Shown here: in pieces, positions 1 to 9,071 of the stretch
How the letters are laid out: each line of letters opens with the position of its first letter
Numbering within the stretch: position 1 is the first letter of the stretch
Assembly (NCBI GenBank): GCA_016721085.1
Contig: JADKJI010000006.1
Coordinates: 1-51,262, forward strand
Direction of reading: 5' to 3'
DNA length: 51,262 nucleotides
Origin: Chitinophagaceae bacterium
GTDB lineage: Bacteria > Bacteroidota > Bacteroidia > Chitinophagales > Chitinophagaceae
Translations under genes and position numbers: made by a program
The notes under the pieces: generated by a model
The model's database searches: none
What the model was told of the DNA's origin: nothing
Seen by the model: only the letters and a program-made list of their open reading frames with translations

Positions 1-51
1 TTACCAACAACAGATAAAACAAGAGTTAATAAGCAGAACCACTTAAAGTAA
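1..51 (+). CDS. 3' end of an RHS toxin tip (partial, runs off left edge)
   Basis: The first 17 codons are open and end in TAA at 49-51, reading LPTTDKTRVNKQNHLK. The first ten residues (LPTTDKTRVN) are identical to the tail of the toxin tip of the intact RHS gene, on the minus strand just above 12745. This shows that a second copy of that tip lies outside the window to the left, on the plus strand. It is followed by a matching immunity gene copy, as in the parent locus. Only the tail is visible, so nothing can be said about its activity. Confidence 0.6.
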   Translation, partial: LPTTDKTRVNKQNHLK

Positions 52-58
52 TTTACTG

Positions 59-734
59 ATGAATAATAAAATATTAATTGTAATAGGTACTTTGTTGAGT
101 ATTTTACTGTACTTCAAAATTGGAATGCAACGATTTACAATACAAATATTTTGATTTTGGTTAATAATTTAAAACTGAAAAAGATAAAATTAATTTTGAA
201 GATCAAAATTAATATGTACTCCTCAATGAGGATTCAAATGTAAGCTTATCAAATAAGAGGCGATTTGAGATTAGGCAAAAATGACTATAAGGGCTCAAAA
301 GATGATTTCATGAAACTTACTTACTATCAAGTAATAATATCTATTCGTTGTAAACTGAGCTACATTATTCAATTTGAGAAAATTAACAATGATTCCAGCT
401 TTATTTTATATCTCTAATGCAATTAAATCGAAGAAATCAGCAGATGGCTGGCTATGAGTCCACCTGAAACGACCATTTTTAGCAGAAAGTTTGATATACC
501 ATTTAATGAGTTGCTTTTTTTCGTGCAATTGCTTGTATATATAGTCAGAAGATTCAACTTATCTAAAATGGTATTGCATCCTTAAATATGGCCATGAAAA
601 CTGGGAAGCATACGAGTATTTAATCAAAATTAATATATAGATTTAGAGTTTAAAGATTCGCATATTATTATTCTAACAAAGCTCTCAAGAGAGAATTCAT
701 TTACAAATGGATGGTACTCTGGTGCTATTTGTAG
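59..734 (+). pseudogene. Degenerate copy of the RHS2 immunity gene
   Basis: The segment is homologous to the immunity gene at 12062-12743 on the other strand. The ATG at 59 begins MNNKILIVIGTLLS, matching MNNKILIVISTLFI of the other copy. The frame closes after about 30 codons and repeatedly thereafter, because small indels occur every 20-60 bases. The lipobox-like cysteine stretch (NYSCTS in the other copy) is lost here. It follows the toxin tail ending at 51 and precedes the cassette head at 773, so the tip-immunity-next head order is kept. Either it is decayed or the left edge of the sequence is poor. Confidence 0.65.
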
Positions 735-772
735 AGTACAGAATTATTATATTGATGAAGCTCTCTTTGAAT

Positions 773-791
773 AACATCCGTTTGGGATGTT
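773..791 (+). repeat. Cassette-junction palindrome (cassette 1)
   Basis: AACATCC, a 5-base GTTTG loop, then GGATGTT form a perfect 7-bp stem at the first bases of the RHS-core head. The in-frame ATG at 787 lies in the right arm. CTTTGAA sits just upstream at 765-771. The same element starts every orphan cassette here but is only a 4-bp stem in the intact RHS gene near 13804-13816. Confidence 0.7.
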
Positions 792-1808
792 GATGCCGCA
801 TCGTTCTTATGCCAGTACAGCCAACTATCGCTTTGGGTTTAACGGCCAGGAAATGAATAATGAAGCCAAAGGACTTGGGAATAGCAATTTTGCAGAATTC
901 TGGGAATATGATACCAGAATAGCTAAAAGATGGAATATTGATCCTGTAATTAAAGACTGGGAATCTCCTTATGCAACGTTTCATAATAACCCTATTTGGA
1001 ATGATGATAGATTGGGTTTAGATCCACCTAAGAAACCCGGTTATTGGACTAGACTTTGGAGGAAAATAAATTATGAAACGTACAAAACCAGAGCAGAGGA
1101 ATTTGCTAACAATAATGGAATTGACGAAAGTAATATTATTGAAGCAGAACAGATACATGGGTAGTGGTAGATGATAAAAATCAAAAGATATTAGATATAG
1201 TATCTTTCGAAAAAGTAAACTTGAAGCATCATTTGGTACTATGCCTTGGTCTGAAAAGAACGATGATATTAATTTAACAACTACACAATTCCTTGGTATA
1301 ACGGTTCAAGGGAATCCTACGGTTCAAATGGATTTGCCTGGGCTAGGTGGTTCTAAAGCGGTTGTAGGGAGCCTAATATTGGCTGGAAATAAAAGTAGAA
1401 GGTCAATAGTTGGAATACTAGACAAAACAGCTGAAGTTCTTCAATCTTATAAAAAAAGTATACGTTTTGGAGTTGCAGGCCATCCAGATAATTTAGTCAA
1501 AGGGTTTCATCTTCATTTTGATGAAATAATCCCAGGTCTTGAACTAGGATTAGTGCCAATGGCTGGAGGTGAAATAGGCCTTTTGCAAGTAGGGAAAAAA
1601 GTTGGCACTGCAAATGAAATTAAAAACGCAACTACATTGTTTAGTCAAGCAATGGCAAATTCGAAATTCAGAAGTGAGTTATTGGTAAGGCTAAAATTAG
1701 CGCAAGAGCATTTGCAAAATGCTTATTCAGGAACTAAAAAATTTGCAGCAGGCACTTGATAAAGCACATGAGTTGAACTATCTAATAAAAGCGATTCAAA
1801 ACTATTAG
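787..1808 (+). CDS. Orphan RHS toxin cassette 1 (type B core head plus unknown toxin tip)
   Basis: The protein starts in the RHS-associated core (PFGMLMPHRSYASTANYRFGF). It carries the type B core end (GQEMNNEAKGLGN, FWEYDTRIAKRWNIDPV) and then a unique tip. Frames must be joined near 1160 and 1235, and again near 1737. The last join gives the natural end LKNLQQALDKAHELNYLIKA, with TAG at 1806-1808. The tip contains a His-rich stretch (GHPDNLVKGFHLHFDE); I do not recognise the toxin family. It has no YD repeats of its own, so it could be displayed only after recombination into a full RHS gene. The next gene starts 2 bp after the corrected stop. Confidence 0.65.
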
Positions 1809-1810
1809 TT

Positions 1811-2257
1811 ATGCTACAAATACCAATATTTGAAGTTTTGACAAAAGGGACTTTAAATGATTTCTTAAATATTTCTATTCTAGGGATTTCGAACTTGTAT
1901 GGAAAGCCTGAAGATATAGAAGTATGTGATTCATCGAAAAGTATTTTCTATCATTATAAAGATGTTCGAATCTCTTTTATTGAAGATATTTCAAATGAAG
2001 TGGTATTATATTTTTACAATAGAAAGAATGAATATGTTTTTGATTTTGAAAACGAAAGTGTTAGAATTTCGGATAATTATTTAATAAACCAGATGTTAAG
2101 TCTATTGAATAAATTGAATACGGAATGGAAAGTTGTAAAGGACGAGTTTGGTCCAGATTATTTTTCTATTAAAATTCATGACTGTGTTAATATTATGTAC
2201 GATCTAGAAAGTGGCAAGCTGGACCGAATTTCTATCTCAAGCAAAAAAGTAGTATGA
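1811..2257 (+). CDS. Putative immunity protein for cassette 1
   Basis: This is an intact 148-residue acidic cytosolic-type protein with no signal peptide (MLQIPIFEVLTKGTLNDFLN...). It starts 2 bp after the frame-corrected toxin stop, which is the usual layout for an RHS toxin-immunity pair. I do not recognise a named immunity family. The N-terminal segment with ISNLYGKPEDIEV and the beta-rich middle look like a small globular binding protein. The role is inferred from position only. After it comes about 120 bp with no gene before the OmpA protein. Confidence 0.6.
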   Translation: MLQIPIFEVLTKGTLNDFLNISILGISNLYGKPEDIEVCDSSKSIFYHYKDVRISFIEDISNEVVLYFYNRKNEYVFDFENESVRISDNYLINQMLSLLNKLNTEWKVVKDEFGPDYFSIKIHDCVNIMYDLESGKLDRISISSKKVV

Positions 2258-2387
2258 GCAAAATACTCCAGAAGTTCTAGCCTTACTAATATTTCTAGAA
2301 TTCAATTTATCCTGAGGCTATAAGCTAAAATCTAATAATTTGTTGAAATTTGGATTATAGCATGTCGTATCTTTAAGGTAATGGTAA

Positions 2388-3673
2388 GGGGTTATATTTA
2401 TAGTATTACTTTTCCCTTTTAAGCTTTTGGCGCAACATCCTCATGAGGTTCATCCTACTATTATAGGCGCCCGTTTTAATCTACTTGATTTTTCTTCCAA
2501 AAAACCTCTTGATACTGTCTCGAAAATGGTTCCTGGGGTAGGGTTTACCTTTCTGAAAGGGATGAATGGACATATGGATTGGTCAGTATCTTTAGATGGC
2601 GGCTTTACTGACAGCGCAATCGAATCCCGACAAACTAAAAAGAAGTTATTATTGCAGGAGAATTCAGTTTAAGAGCCCGAATGTTCCTACCCAACAAATC
2701 TTTTCAGCCTTTTATTAGTTCTGGAGCTGGGTTATCAACTTACTCAGGACATCTTGGCGGCTATCTTCCCGTTGGCCTTGGTATACAATATCGATTATTC
2801 CCTGACGCCTGGATGATCATTAATGCTCAATATCGCTTTGTTACACCAAACGGCATAATTCCTCATTATTTCTATTCAATTGGATTCTATGGCACTTTAG
2901 TTACCCGTAGAAGGGCAACTGCTCCTAAACCAGCATTGATAGTGGTTCCTGACGCCATGAAGGAATCAATGGACAGAGATAACGACGGCATAGTGGATAG
3001 CGTAGACCACTGTCCAGATCAATTTGGAGTTCTTTCTGCTAATGGTTGCCCAGACCGTGATTCGGATGGTATAACAGACATTAATGATAAATGCCCTGAC
3101 AGTAAAGGAAGTATAAAATATAACGGCTGCCCAATGCCAGACGCTGACGGGGATAGTATTAGTGATGAGGAAGATGCTTGCCCACTAATATATGGGAAGC
3201 TTCTTTATCAAGGTTGTCCTTATTCTGACCGAGACAAGGACGGAATAAAAGATGAAGAAGACAGGTGCCCGGATTCGCCCGGAACAAAACTGAATCAAGG
3301 CTGCCCTGAAATTTCAAATAATCTTAAAGAAAAAGTGGATCAAGCTGCACGGAATATTTTATTTAATAGCGGTAGTTATACACTTACCATTTCTTCTTAC
3401 AAATACTTAAATAAAATATCACAGATTTTATTGAAGGATACTTCTATTAAGGTTAGTATTGAAGGGCATACTGACAGTATTGGTGTTGATGAAGAAAATA
3501 TGATTTTAAGTAAAAATAGAGCAAGAACTGTCTACAACTACTTACTATCAAAAGGCATTTTGAATAACAGACTTCGATTTGACGGCTTTGGTGAAACGAT
3601 GCCTAAAGAACCAAATGAATCAGCTAAAGGGAGAAAAGAAAACAGGAGAGTGGAAGTGAAAATTGGGTATTAG
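2388..3673 (+). CDS. OmpA-family outer membrane protein with thrombospondin type 3 repeats
   Basis: An N-terminal beta-barrel-like part is followed by a short linker, then three or four TSP3 calcium-binding repeats (DRDNDGIVDSVDHCPDQFG, DRDSDGITDINDKCPD and so on). The OmpA/MotB peptidoglycan-binding domain comes last (EGHTDSIGVDEENMILSKNRARTVYNYLLSKGI, ending RRVEVKIGY). The frame breaks near 2672. The signal peptide (..LLFPFKLLAQ) is open from 2388 but its ATG, possibly at 2381, is in another frame. It would anchor the outer membrane to peptidoglycan. It sits between two converging toxin arrays with no operon partner. The domain call is secure; the exact start is not. Confidence 0.85.
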
Positions 3674-3819
3674 TTAATTGTAATTATTTCTACAATTTGT
3701 TTCAGCCAATATTATTGTATTACATAATGATTACAAATGTTTATTATAAAAGTATTATTATCAATATATCCTGTATTCAGGCTTGTTATATTGCTATAAG
3801 AAATTATTAAATCATTTTA

Positions 3820-4161
3820 TTAAATTTCCACTTCAAATACGTCCCAGTCTTCTTTAGGATAAAAAATCTCTAGTTCATTAGATTTAAGAGGAAGCCAACG
3901 TTTGTAAAATTGACAATTATGTAAGTCAGCTATACATTTTAATATCGAATCTTTTGTTATTTGGTGCAGAGTTACCATGTTGCTTTCCAAAAAGCATAAT
4001 TTAGATTTATCAAACTTGTTTCTTATTACATCAATTTCAATAAAATTTAATTGATAATATTTGTTCTCTTGATCAAGCAAAAGTATATCACTTTTATAAC
4101 CTTTCATTAACGCATCTGAATCATCAACATACCCAGATGTGAAAATTATTTTGTATTTCAT
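3820..4161 (-). CDS. Putative immunity protein for cassette 2
   Basis: This intact 113-residue protein (MKYKIIFTSGYVDDSDALMKGY...) has no signal peptide and two conspicuous Trp near the end (RWLPLK, EDWDVFEVEI). Its ATG overlaps the frame-corrected TGA of the toxin upstream in an ATGA arrangement, which implies translational coupling. It is acidic and small, as expected for an immunity protein. I do not recognise a named family; the assignment rests on coupling to the toxin tip. Confidence 0.6.
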   Translation of the reverse strand: MKYKIIFTSGYVDDSDALMKGYKSDILLLDQENKYYQLNFIEIDVIRNKFDKSKLCFLESNMVTLHQITKDSILKCIADLHNCQFYKRWLPLKSNELEIFYPKEDWDVFEVEI

Positions 4162-5204
4162 TGCTTATTAGAATTAGAGGATTTCACTTTTATTTTATTT
4201 AATAGTTCTTGGTATCTCTCGAGTGTCATTGTCCCAGCCCTTAGAGGAGTTATTTCATAATGAGACCCCTTAGTTTGTATTATTTTGAGTTCAGAAGGTA
4301 TTGAACTTAAATCAACTTCCCCATGCGCCACCATATTTTTGAATGTAAAAATTGTTTCTTGTCTAAATTTAGTGAAACGCCTTTTCCTTCATTAAATTAG
4401 TTAATGGGTCAATTGAATTTTTAATGTCAGCTTTTGACATTTTGAAGGGTTCATTAATTGATTCTGCTCCCCTGAAATAAGTTAGGTTATCTGGAGATGC
4501 ACCTTGACTATTAGCTGTATTGCTTTCACTTGCTCCTGTATTCTTACTGTTTGCTGAAGTAGATGCTTTTGTAGCAGCAGTTGTGGGTCCTGCTTCAGCA
4601 GTAGCTTCAACTTTACCTGATGCAGTTGTCTTTTCTATAAATGTGCCCCTTGCTGCACCCAATGAAATTCCAATCTGAACTCCTATTCCTATTACTTGAC
4701 CTTGTGCATCTTTATCGCCTTTGAGAGAGGATTTGACCAACTTATATGCATTATACCACATTCCATAGCTGTATTGTTAAAATACTCTCTTCCAACAGGC
4801 CTAAAATCCTTTTTCTGAATTGACTCTAGTACAGCTTTTCCTGCATTTATTACTCGTTGACCACCATCTAAAGATTGAAAGCTTCTAATAAAGCCCCCTA
4901 ATCTTGGCATATAATTCGATGCTGCTTTATCTCCTAACCAATTAGCAACCCGAGATACAAATTCTTCTCCATCTAAATCAATTCCACAGATGACACTATT
5001 TTCAGCAAAAGCATATGAACTATTCCAAGGATAATCATTTGTCAAAGGGTCTACACTCAAAAATTTCCCCAATCTGGGATCATAAATCCGCATCCCATAA
5101 TCCTGCTGGTTCCCTAACCCCTTTGGTTCATTGTCATTTTCCTTCCCATTAAACCCAAACCGGTAGTTAGCCGTACTGGCGTAAGAACGATGCGGCATCA
5201 ACAT
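4159..5204 (-). CDS. Orphan RHS toxin cassette 2 (type A core head)
   Basis: The head reads PFGMLMPHRSY, YRFGFNGKENDNEPKGLGNQQ, then LGKFLSVDPL. The tip follows: a hydrophobic Gly-rich part (VIGIGVQIGISLGAARG), a Thr/Ala/Ser-rich linker around 4510-4620, and a C-terminal domain (LTYFRGAESINEPF, ELKIIQTKGSHYEITPL, TLERYQELLNKIKV). Frames must be joined near 4755 and 4380. With those joins the protein ends SNSNKQ at a TGA overlapping the immunity ATG. The C-terminal domain resembles a tip I recall from other RHS proteins but cannot name. It lacks the YD-repeat shell. Confidence 0.65.
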
Positions 5205-5218
5205 CCCAAACGGATGTT
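5200..5218 (-). repeat. Cassette-junction palindrome (cassette 2)
   Basis: A perfect 7-bp stem (AACATCC / GGATGTT) with a 5-base loop overlaps the first ATG of the cassette. The CTTTGAA motif lies 6 bp upstream (5225-5231 on the plus strand as TTCAAAG). Confidence 0.7.
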
Positions 5219-5279
5219 TCTGATTTCAAAGATCTAGACGTAAAATAAATTGATAGCCTTACTTATCTTATTGATTCAT

Positions 5280-5729
5280 CTATATTCCCCGAATAACATT
5301 AGACATTTCTATATCCCATAGCTCTTTTATAAAGTTGATGTATGCTATTCTTTTGCCAAGAACTGGATAAAATGACACACAAGTTGCTTTATTGTTGCTT
5401 AGAACAAGTGTTATCTTAGGCATAGAAGTGTATATCCCGTAATCAAGTGATATAAAATTTGTTGAAACCCCTAATGATGCATTTGTAAAAACTTTAGTTT
5501 TATTAACTAATTTTTCATTCACAAATACCGACATTGAATCATCAAACTTTTGTTCAAATATTAATTTGATTTTTTTTGACATTGTATCTCTTACGATTTC
5601 ATTTTGTGGGAATAAAGAACTACTTTCCAAACTTGGTGCAATAAGATTTTTGCAATCCAGAGGCATTTTTTGCACTTTGCAATTATTAAGTCCAATTACT
5701 ACTATTATTAGTGATAAATACTTTTTCAT
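5280..5729 (-). CDS. Putative immunity protein for cassette 3, secreted or lipoprotein
   Basis: This 149-residue protein has an N-terminal hydrophobic segment ending in Cys (MKKYLSLIIVVIGLNNCKVQ), a weak lipobox, so it is probably periplasmic or membrane-anchored. It begins 3 bp after the end of the cassette 3 toxin reading frame (TAA at 5733-5735). A periplasmic location would fit protection against a metallopeptidase acting in the envelope, but that is inference. No named family is recognised. The mature part is beta-rich with no obvious repeats. Confidence 0.6.
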   Translation of the reverse strand: MKKYLSLIIVVIGLNNCKVQKMPLDCKNLIAPSLESSSLFPQNEIVRDTMSKKIKLIFEQKFDDSMSVFVNEKLVNKTKVFTNASLGVSTNFISLDYGIYTSMPKITLVLSNNKATCVSFYPVLGKRIAYINFIKELWDIEMSNVIRGI

Positions 5730-5732
5730 TTT

Positions 5733-6683
5733 TTAATTTTTAGTCTTCGTATCCTTAGTGATTTGCTCAGCTATAATTTTTGCTTGATCCGGACTTGCTT
5801 TGCCTCTATTGTATTTATCAGGTTCGTATTCAGTTACTTTTTTCCCATCAATTACTTTAAAATTATATAGCATAATATTATGAATCACATTTTCTAATGT
5901 AGCTTTAGGACCAAGCTTATATTATCGAAGGATTCTTTTTCCATTTTCTTTTATTTCATACTTATCGGGCTCTAAGTCAACATCAAGCGCGTTATTATCG
6001 TCATCATCTGTGTGCCTGACATTACCAGTGTGTAGTAGTTCATGGACAATATCATTTGCCATTGATTTCGCATCTCTTGATGTAGGATTATCCTCATTTC
6101 CTTCCTCATATTCACCTCCTGATACTGAGAAGGCATTTACTTGGGTGTTGACTCCAGTTGAAAATCCTTTCATCGGGCCTTTTTCAAAATCTGCTAATAT
6201 TACAGCATAATCATTTTTTTGTGGATTATTATCAAAAGTCACATCTATTGACGCAGAATAACTTGTTTTCGAGTCTGTACTTTTTACATCCTTAAATGCA
6301 TTACTAAACTGTTTTTGAATTTCATCTTTTAAGACTTGTACATCCTTAAAAACTTTAGAATCGTTTGCAACTTTTAATGATACCTGGAAATGTATGTTTG
6401 TTACACCTGTTTTGGGGTCGTAGGTTTCTATTTTCTTCCACTCTAACCCATCCAAATCAATTCCATCAATAGGCCTATTTGCGGCATATTGAAACGGACT
6501 TAGCATTGAAAAGGTTTTTGTAAGTGGATCAACAGATAGAAATCTACCTAACCTCGGATCATAAATCCGCATCCCATAGTCCTGCTGGTTCCCTAACCCC
6601 TTGGGGTCATTGTCATTTTCCTTCCCATTAAACCCAAAGCGGTAATTGGCCGTGCTGGCATAAGAACGGTGCGGCATCAACAT
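5733..6683 (-). CDS. Orphan RHS toxin cassette 3 (type A head, zinc metallopeptidase-like tip)
   Basis: The core head (GKENDNDPKGLGNQQ, LGRFLSVDPLT) is followed by a unique tip. Its key feature is DIVHELLHTGNVRH, an HExxH zinc site with a third His six residues on, the spacing of metzincin-type sites (HExxHxxGxxH), though the Gly is one position early. An in-frame TAA at 5922-5924 interrupts it after GKRILR. The same frame then continues for about 60 codons (YKLGPKATLENVIHNIM...) to a stop 3 bp before the immunity gene. This looks like a nonsense change or base error rather than the real end. The activity call is inferred from the motif. Confidence 0.7.
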
Positions 6684-6697
6684 CCCAAACGGATGTT
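6679..6697 (-). repeat. Cassette-junction palindrome (cassette 3)
   Basis: The same AACATCC-GTTTG-GGATGTT stem-loop as at the other cassette heads. TTCAAAG is at 6703-6709, 5 bp away on the upstream side. Confidence 0.7.
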
Positions 6698-6734
6698 ATC
6701 TTTTCAAAGAACTTTTTCCGTGGCTTTAAATTAA

Positions 6735-7508
6735 CTAAAATTCTAAAAATAATTCTTGTATTAATATCCGTTGATTACCACTATTTCTAGAATAATGATA
6801 TACGATTGCATAATGTTTTTCTTTGGCAACCGTTTCAAGCTTAGTTTCTACGTAAAACTTTGCGGATTCTAGTTCTTTAGCCTGAATTATCTCCTTCTTT
6901 TCATTTAATACGGCTAATTCATAATACCCTAAATTATTCGGTTGTTTAATTAAGTAAAGAAAAAGAGTTTTCTGTAATTTATCATTTCGCATTTGATCAT
7001 TAATACTAAAGTTAAATACAGAACCCTTCTCATACCAACCAGAATCCGAATATGTTGCTTGATATATTAAGTTTCCTTCGAAATTGTAAAAGTAGTACTT
7101 CAAAGGCTTTTCTGATCTATCATATTCTATTACAGGTCCAACCACTCTTCCATCAAATAAATTAGCACTATAGTATAATCTATTGGAATCAATTAGGTAT
7201 TCAATACCTGATTTGGTATTCAATTCAAAAACAAAGCTGTCTTTTTGCTGCAAATTCTGAAACCTTACTAGTGGTCCAATTTCTTTCCCAAACTTATAAT
7301 AAGAATGTCCTTTGTACTTACTATTAGTTATGTCATAAAATTCAACTGCACCATGAAACACTGAATCTTCTATAGTCTTGCCTTTAACAACTTCCTTATC
7401 TATAATTATTTCATTATACCTAAGTTGTTCACTATTGCAGGAAAAAATGGTTATGATCAGGAAAAATATAAGTGAATATTTATTTTGATTTCTTTTGTTT
7501 TGAATCAT
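6735..7508 (-). CDS. Lipoprotein with MORN-like repeats, putative immunity protein for cassette 4
   Basis: I take the ATG at 7508, which gives a lipoprotein signal (MIQNKRNQNKYSLIFF..IFSC). An upstream ATG at 7523 adds five residues. The mature protein has several loose YwqK/MORN-type repeats (GHSYYKFGKEIGPLVRF, GRVVGPVIEYD, FEGNLIYQATYSDSGWYEKG). It overlaps the end of the cassette 4 toxin by 29 bp, so the two are translationally linked. MORN/YwqK-like proteins are known partners of toxins in other systems; here the immunity role is inferred from linkage. A lipoprotein suggests protection in the periplasm or at a membrane. Confidence 0.6.
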   Translation of the reverse strand: MIQNKRNQNKYSLIFFLIITIFSCNSEQLRYNEIIIDKEVVKGKTIEDSVFHGAVEFYDITNSKYKGHSYYKFGKEIGPLVRFQNLQQKDSFVFELNTKSGIEYLIDSNRLYYSANLFDGRVVGPVIEYDRSEKPLKYYFYNFEGNLIYQATYSDSGWYEKGSVFNFSINDQMRNDKLQKTLFLYLIKQPNNLGYYELAVLNEKKEIIQAKELESAKFYVETKLETVAKEKHYAIVYHYSRNSGNQRILIQELFLEF

Positions 7509-8525
7509 AGTATGGTTGTACATAAATTGTATCTCGTTTGTTATAAGGAAAGTAATGACTTGTCGTAGTATCGTTTCTTACTCCTGGCTTTGGTGGCAAA
7601 AGTTTATAATATGGATTATGAGTGGATGGTTTGCCTGGATCTATATATGAAGGATTTGAATTATTTTTTAGAATATTAATTTCATCATCCTCTTTCTTTT
7701 GAATTGTGTTTGCGACAATTTCATGAAGCTTTTTAACATTATCAAGAACACTTGCTGCTTTAGCTAACCCATCCATTTTTTCAACTTTATCACCTAGCAG
7801 AACAACAGAAAACATTTTTAAGACTTTTTCTTCATTTTCTGAATTTGTTCCAGATAAACCTCCAACTAGTCCTAGCCAAGATTTTAAGTTTATTGATTCA
7901 GATCCAAAAGCTGCCTTTGGCAATCCATCATTCCATTTTTCATCACCACTAGCCAAAAATTGGAATCCAATTTTTCTGATTGACCTGCATCACTTCCAAA
8001 TATAAATTTTGAGGTTGCAGAAAGCAAGTCAGAAATAGTTGAATACTCATAATAACTGACATTTCTATGATTGATATAATTAGAAGAAAAAGCAATTTGG
8101 GGCAGCTCATTGGGTGCAGATTTTGAAAAATCAATTACTAAATTTATACTGAGATCTGATTTGTATGGCTCTGATAATTTACCATATGAATTACCTGGAA
8201 AGTATTTAATATAGTTGTAATCTGTCATCTTAAAGCTCATACTTTTGCCATCATGTGTTATAACTGTTATAGTTACAATTTTATCTTTCCCATCTTCATC
8301 CTTAAAGAGTAATGGACTGTTGCTAACAAATGAATAATTACTCTCATTTGGGTATTTTTTTTGTAACGGATCTAGACTCATAAACCTTCCTATTCTCGGA
8401 TCGTAAATTCTTGAGCCATAATCAACTTCATTGCCTAATCCCTTCGGTTCATTGTCATTTTCCTTCCCATTAAACCCAAACCGGTAGTTGGCCGTGCTGG
8501 CATAGGAGCGGTGCGGCATCAACAT
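7480..8525 (-). CDS. Orphan RHS toxin cassette 4 (type A head, unknown tip)
   Basis: The head has GKENDNEPKGLGN but diverges earlier than cassettes 2 and 3 (EVDYGSRIYDPRIGRFMSLDPL). The tip spans about 290 residues: a beta-rich first half (DKIVTITVITHDGKSMSFKM), a Gly-rich hydrophobic segment (WLGLVGGLSG), a helical part, and a Pro/Tyr-rich end (HNPYYKLLPPKPGVRND, VQPYYDSKQKKSK). One frame join is needed near 7955 (NFWL then ASGDEKWNDG). I do not recognise the toxin family and see no clear catalytic motif. It overlaps its putative immunity gene. Confidence 0.65.
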
Positions 8526-8538
8526 CCCAAACGGATGT
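8522..8538 (-). repeat. Cassette-junction palindrome (cassette 4)
   Basis: The stem is 6 bp here (ACATCC / GGATGT) around the same 5-base loop. TTCAAAG is 49 bp away (8588-8594) instead of 1-6 bp as in the other cassettes, so an insertion may have separated them. Confidence 0.65.
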
Positions 8539-8676
8539 AAAAGAATTGGTAGTTAGACCTTTTAAATATTAGAATCAGAACATCATCTTCAAAGAACTCG
8601 AATATCTTACTAGTAAATAATATCCAGCCTTAAATTGCATAGAAAATAAGTCCACTTTTAATAATATCAAGAGAAG

Positions 8677-9066
8677 CTACTTTTTCAATTTATAATATTT
8701 ACATTGACCATCTGCTGATTTTATTATATAAATATTATTATTATTTACGCATCTATAAGGCTTCATGTCCCAAGAATTTCCTTCCAATGCGTTTGAATAA
8801 TTGATTAGTTCGTAATATCCTTCTACTGTTTCATTCCAAGTTCCTGTTTTGAAATAGTTTTCAGATATTCGATCGGATTTCAAAGAATGGTAAAACATAT
8901 GCTTCTCATAAATAATAAGTGTATCTATTGAAGACCCGCAATTCATAATATATGTTCCTACTAGCTCTTTAGGCGAAACGTTGACTTTTTTACAGAATTG
9001 ATAATAAATGAAACAAGAAAGAAAAATAAGAAAAACTACAACTAAATAAATGTATTTCTTTTTCAT
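8677..9066 (-). CDS. Small membrane-anchored protein, putative immunity protein for cassette 5
   Basis: This 129-residue protein has an N-terminal membrane segment (YIYLVVVFLIFLSCFIYY) that contains a lipobox-like LFLSC. A short soluble domain follows, with repeated aromatic residues and four Cys (MNCGSS, YRCVNN, GQCKYY). It starts 5 bp after the stop of the cassette 5 toxin. The anchored domain would face the periplasm. No family is recognised; the immunity role is inferred from position. Confidence 0.6.
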   Translation of the reverse strand: MKKKYIYLVVVFLIFLSCFIYYQFCKKVNVSPKELVGTYIMNCGSSIDTLIIYEKHMFYHSLKSDRISENYFKTGTWNETVEGYYELINYSNALEGNSWDMKPYRCVNNNNIYIIKSADGQCKYYKLKK

Positions 9067-9071
9067 TTTGC

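Larger units (their letters stand above)
1..960. repeat. Left arm of ~0.9-kb imperfect inverted repeat
   Basis: This segment is a diverged copy of the reverse complement of about 11850-12806. It covers the same toxin tail, the same immunity gene and the same RHS-core head, and stops matching inside the head of the next toxin. Shared landmarks are 'aataataaaatattaattgt' near 62, 'aaatttaattttgaagat'-type text near 185-200, and 'tttaatgagttgcttttttt' near 502. The copies differ by many substitutions and small indels. The repeat probably extends left beyond the window. It could be a genuine second array, an old inverted duplication, or an assembly fold-back; the divergence argues against a simple fold-back. 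Confidence 0.85.

Noticed and set aside
697..984. Minus-strand open frame of 95 codons opposite cassette 1
   Set aside because: It is antisense to the RHS head, whose protein sequence is conserved in six other places, so it is a shadow.
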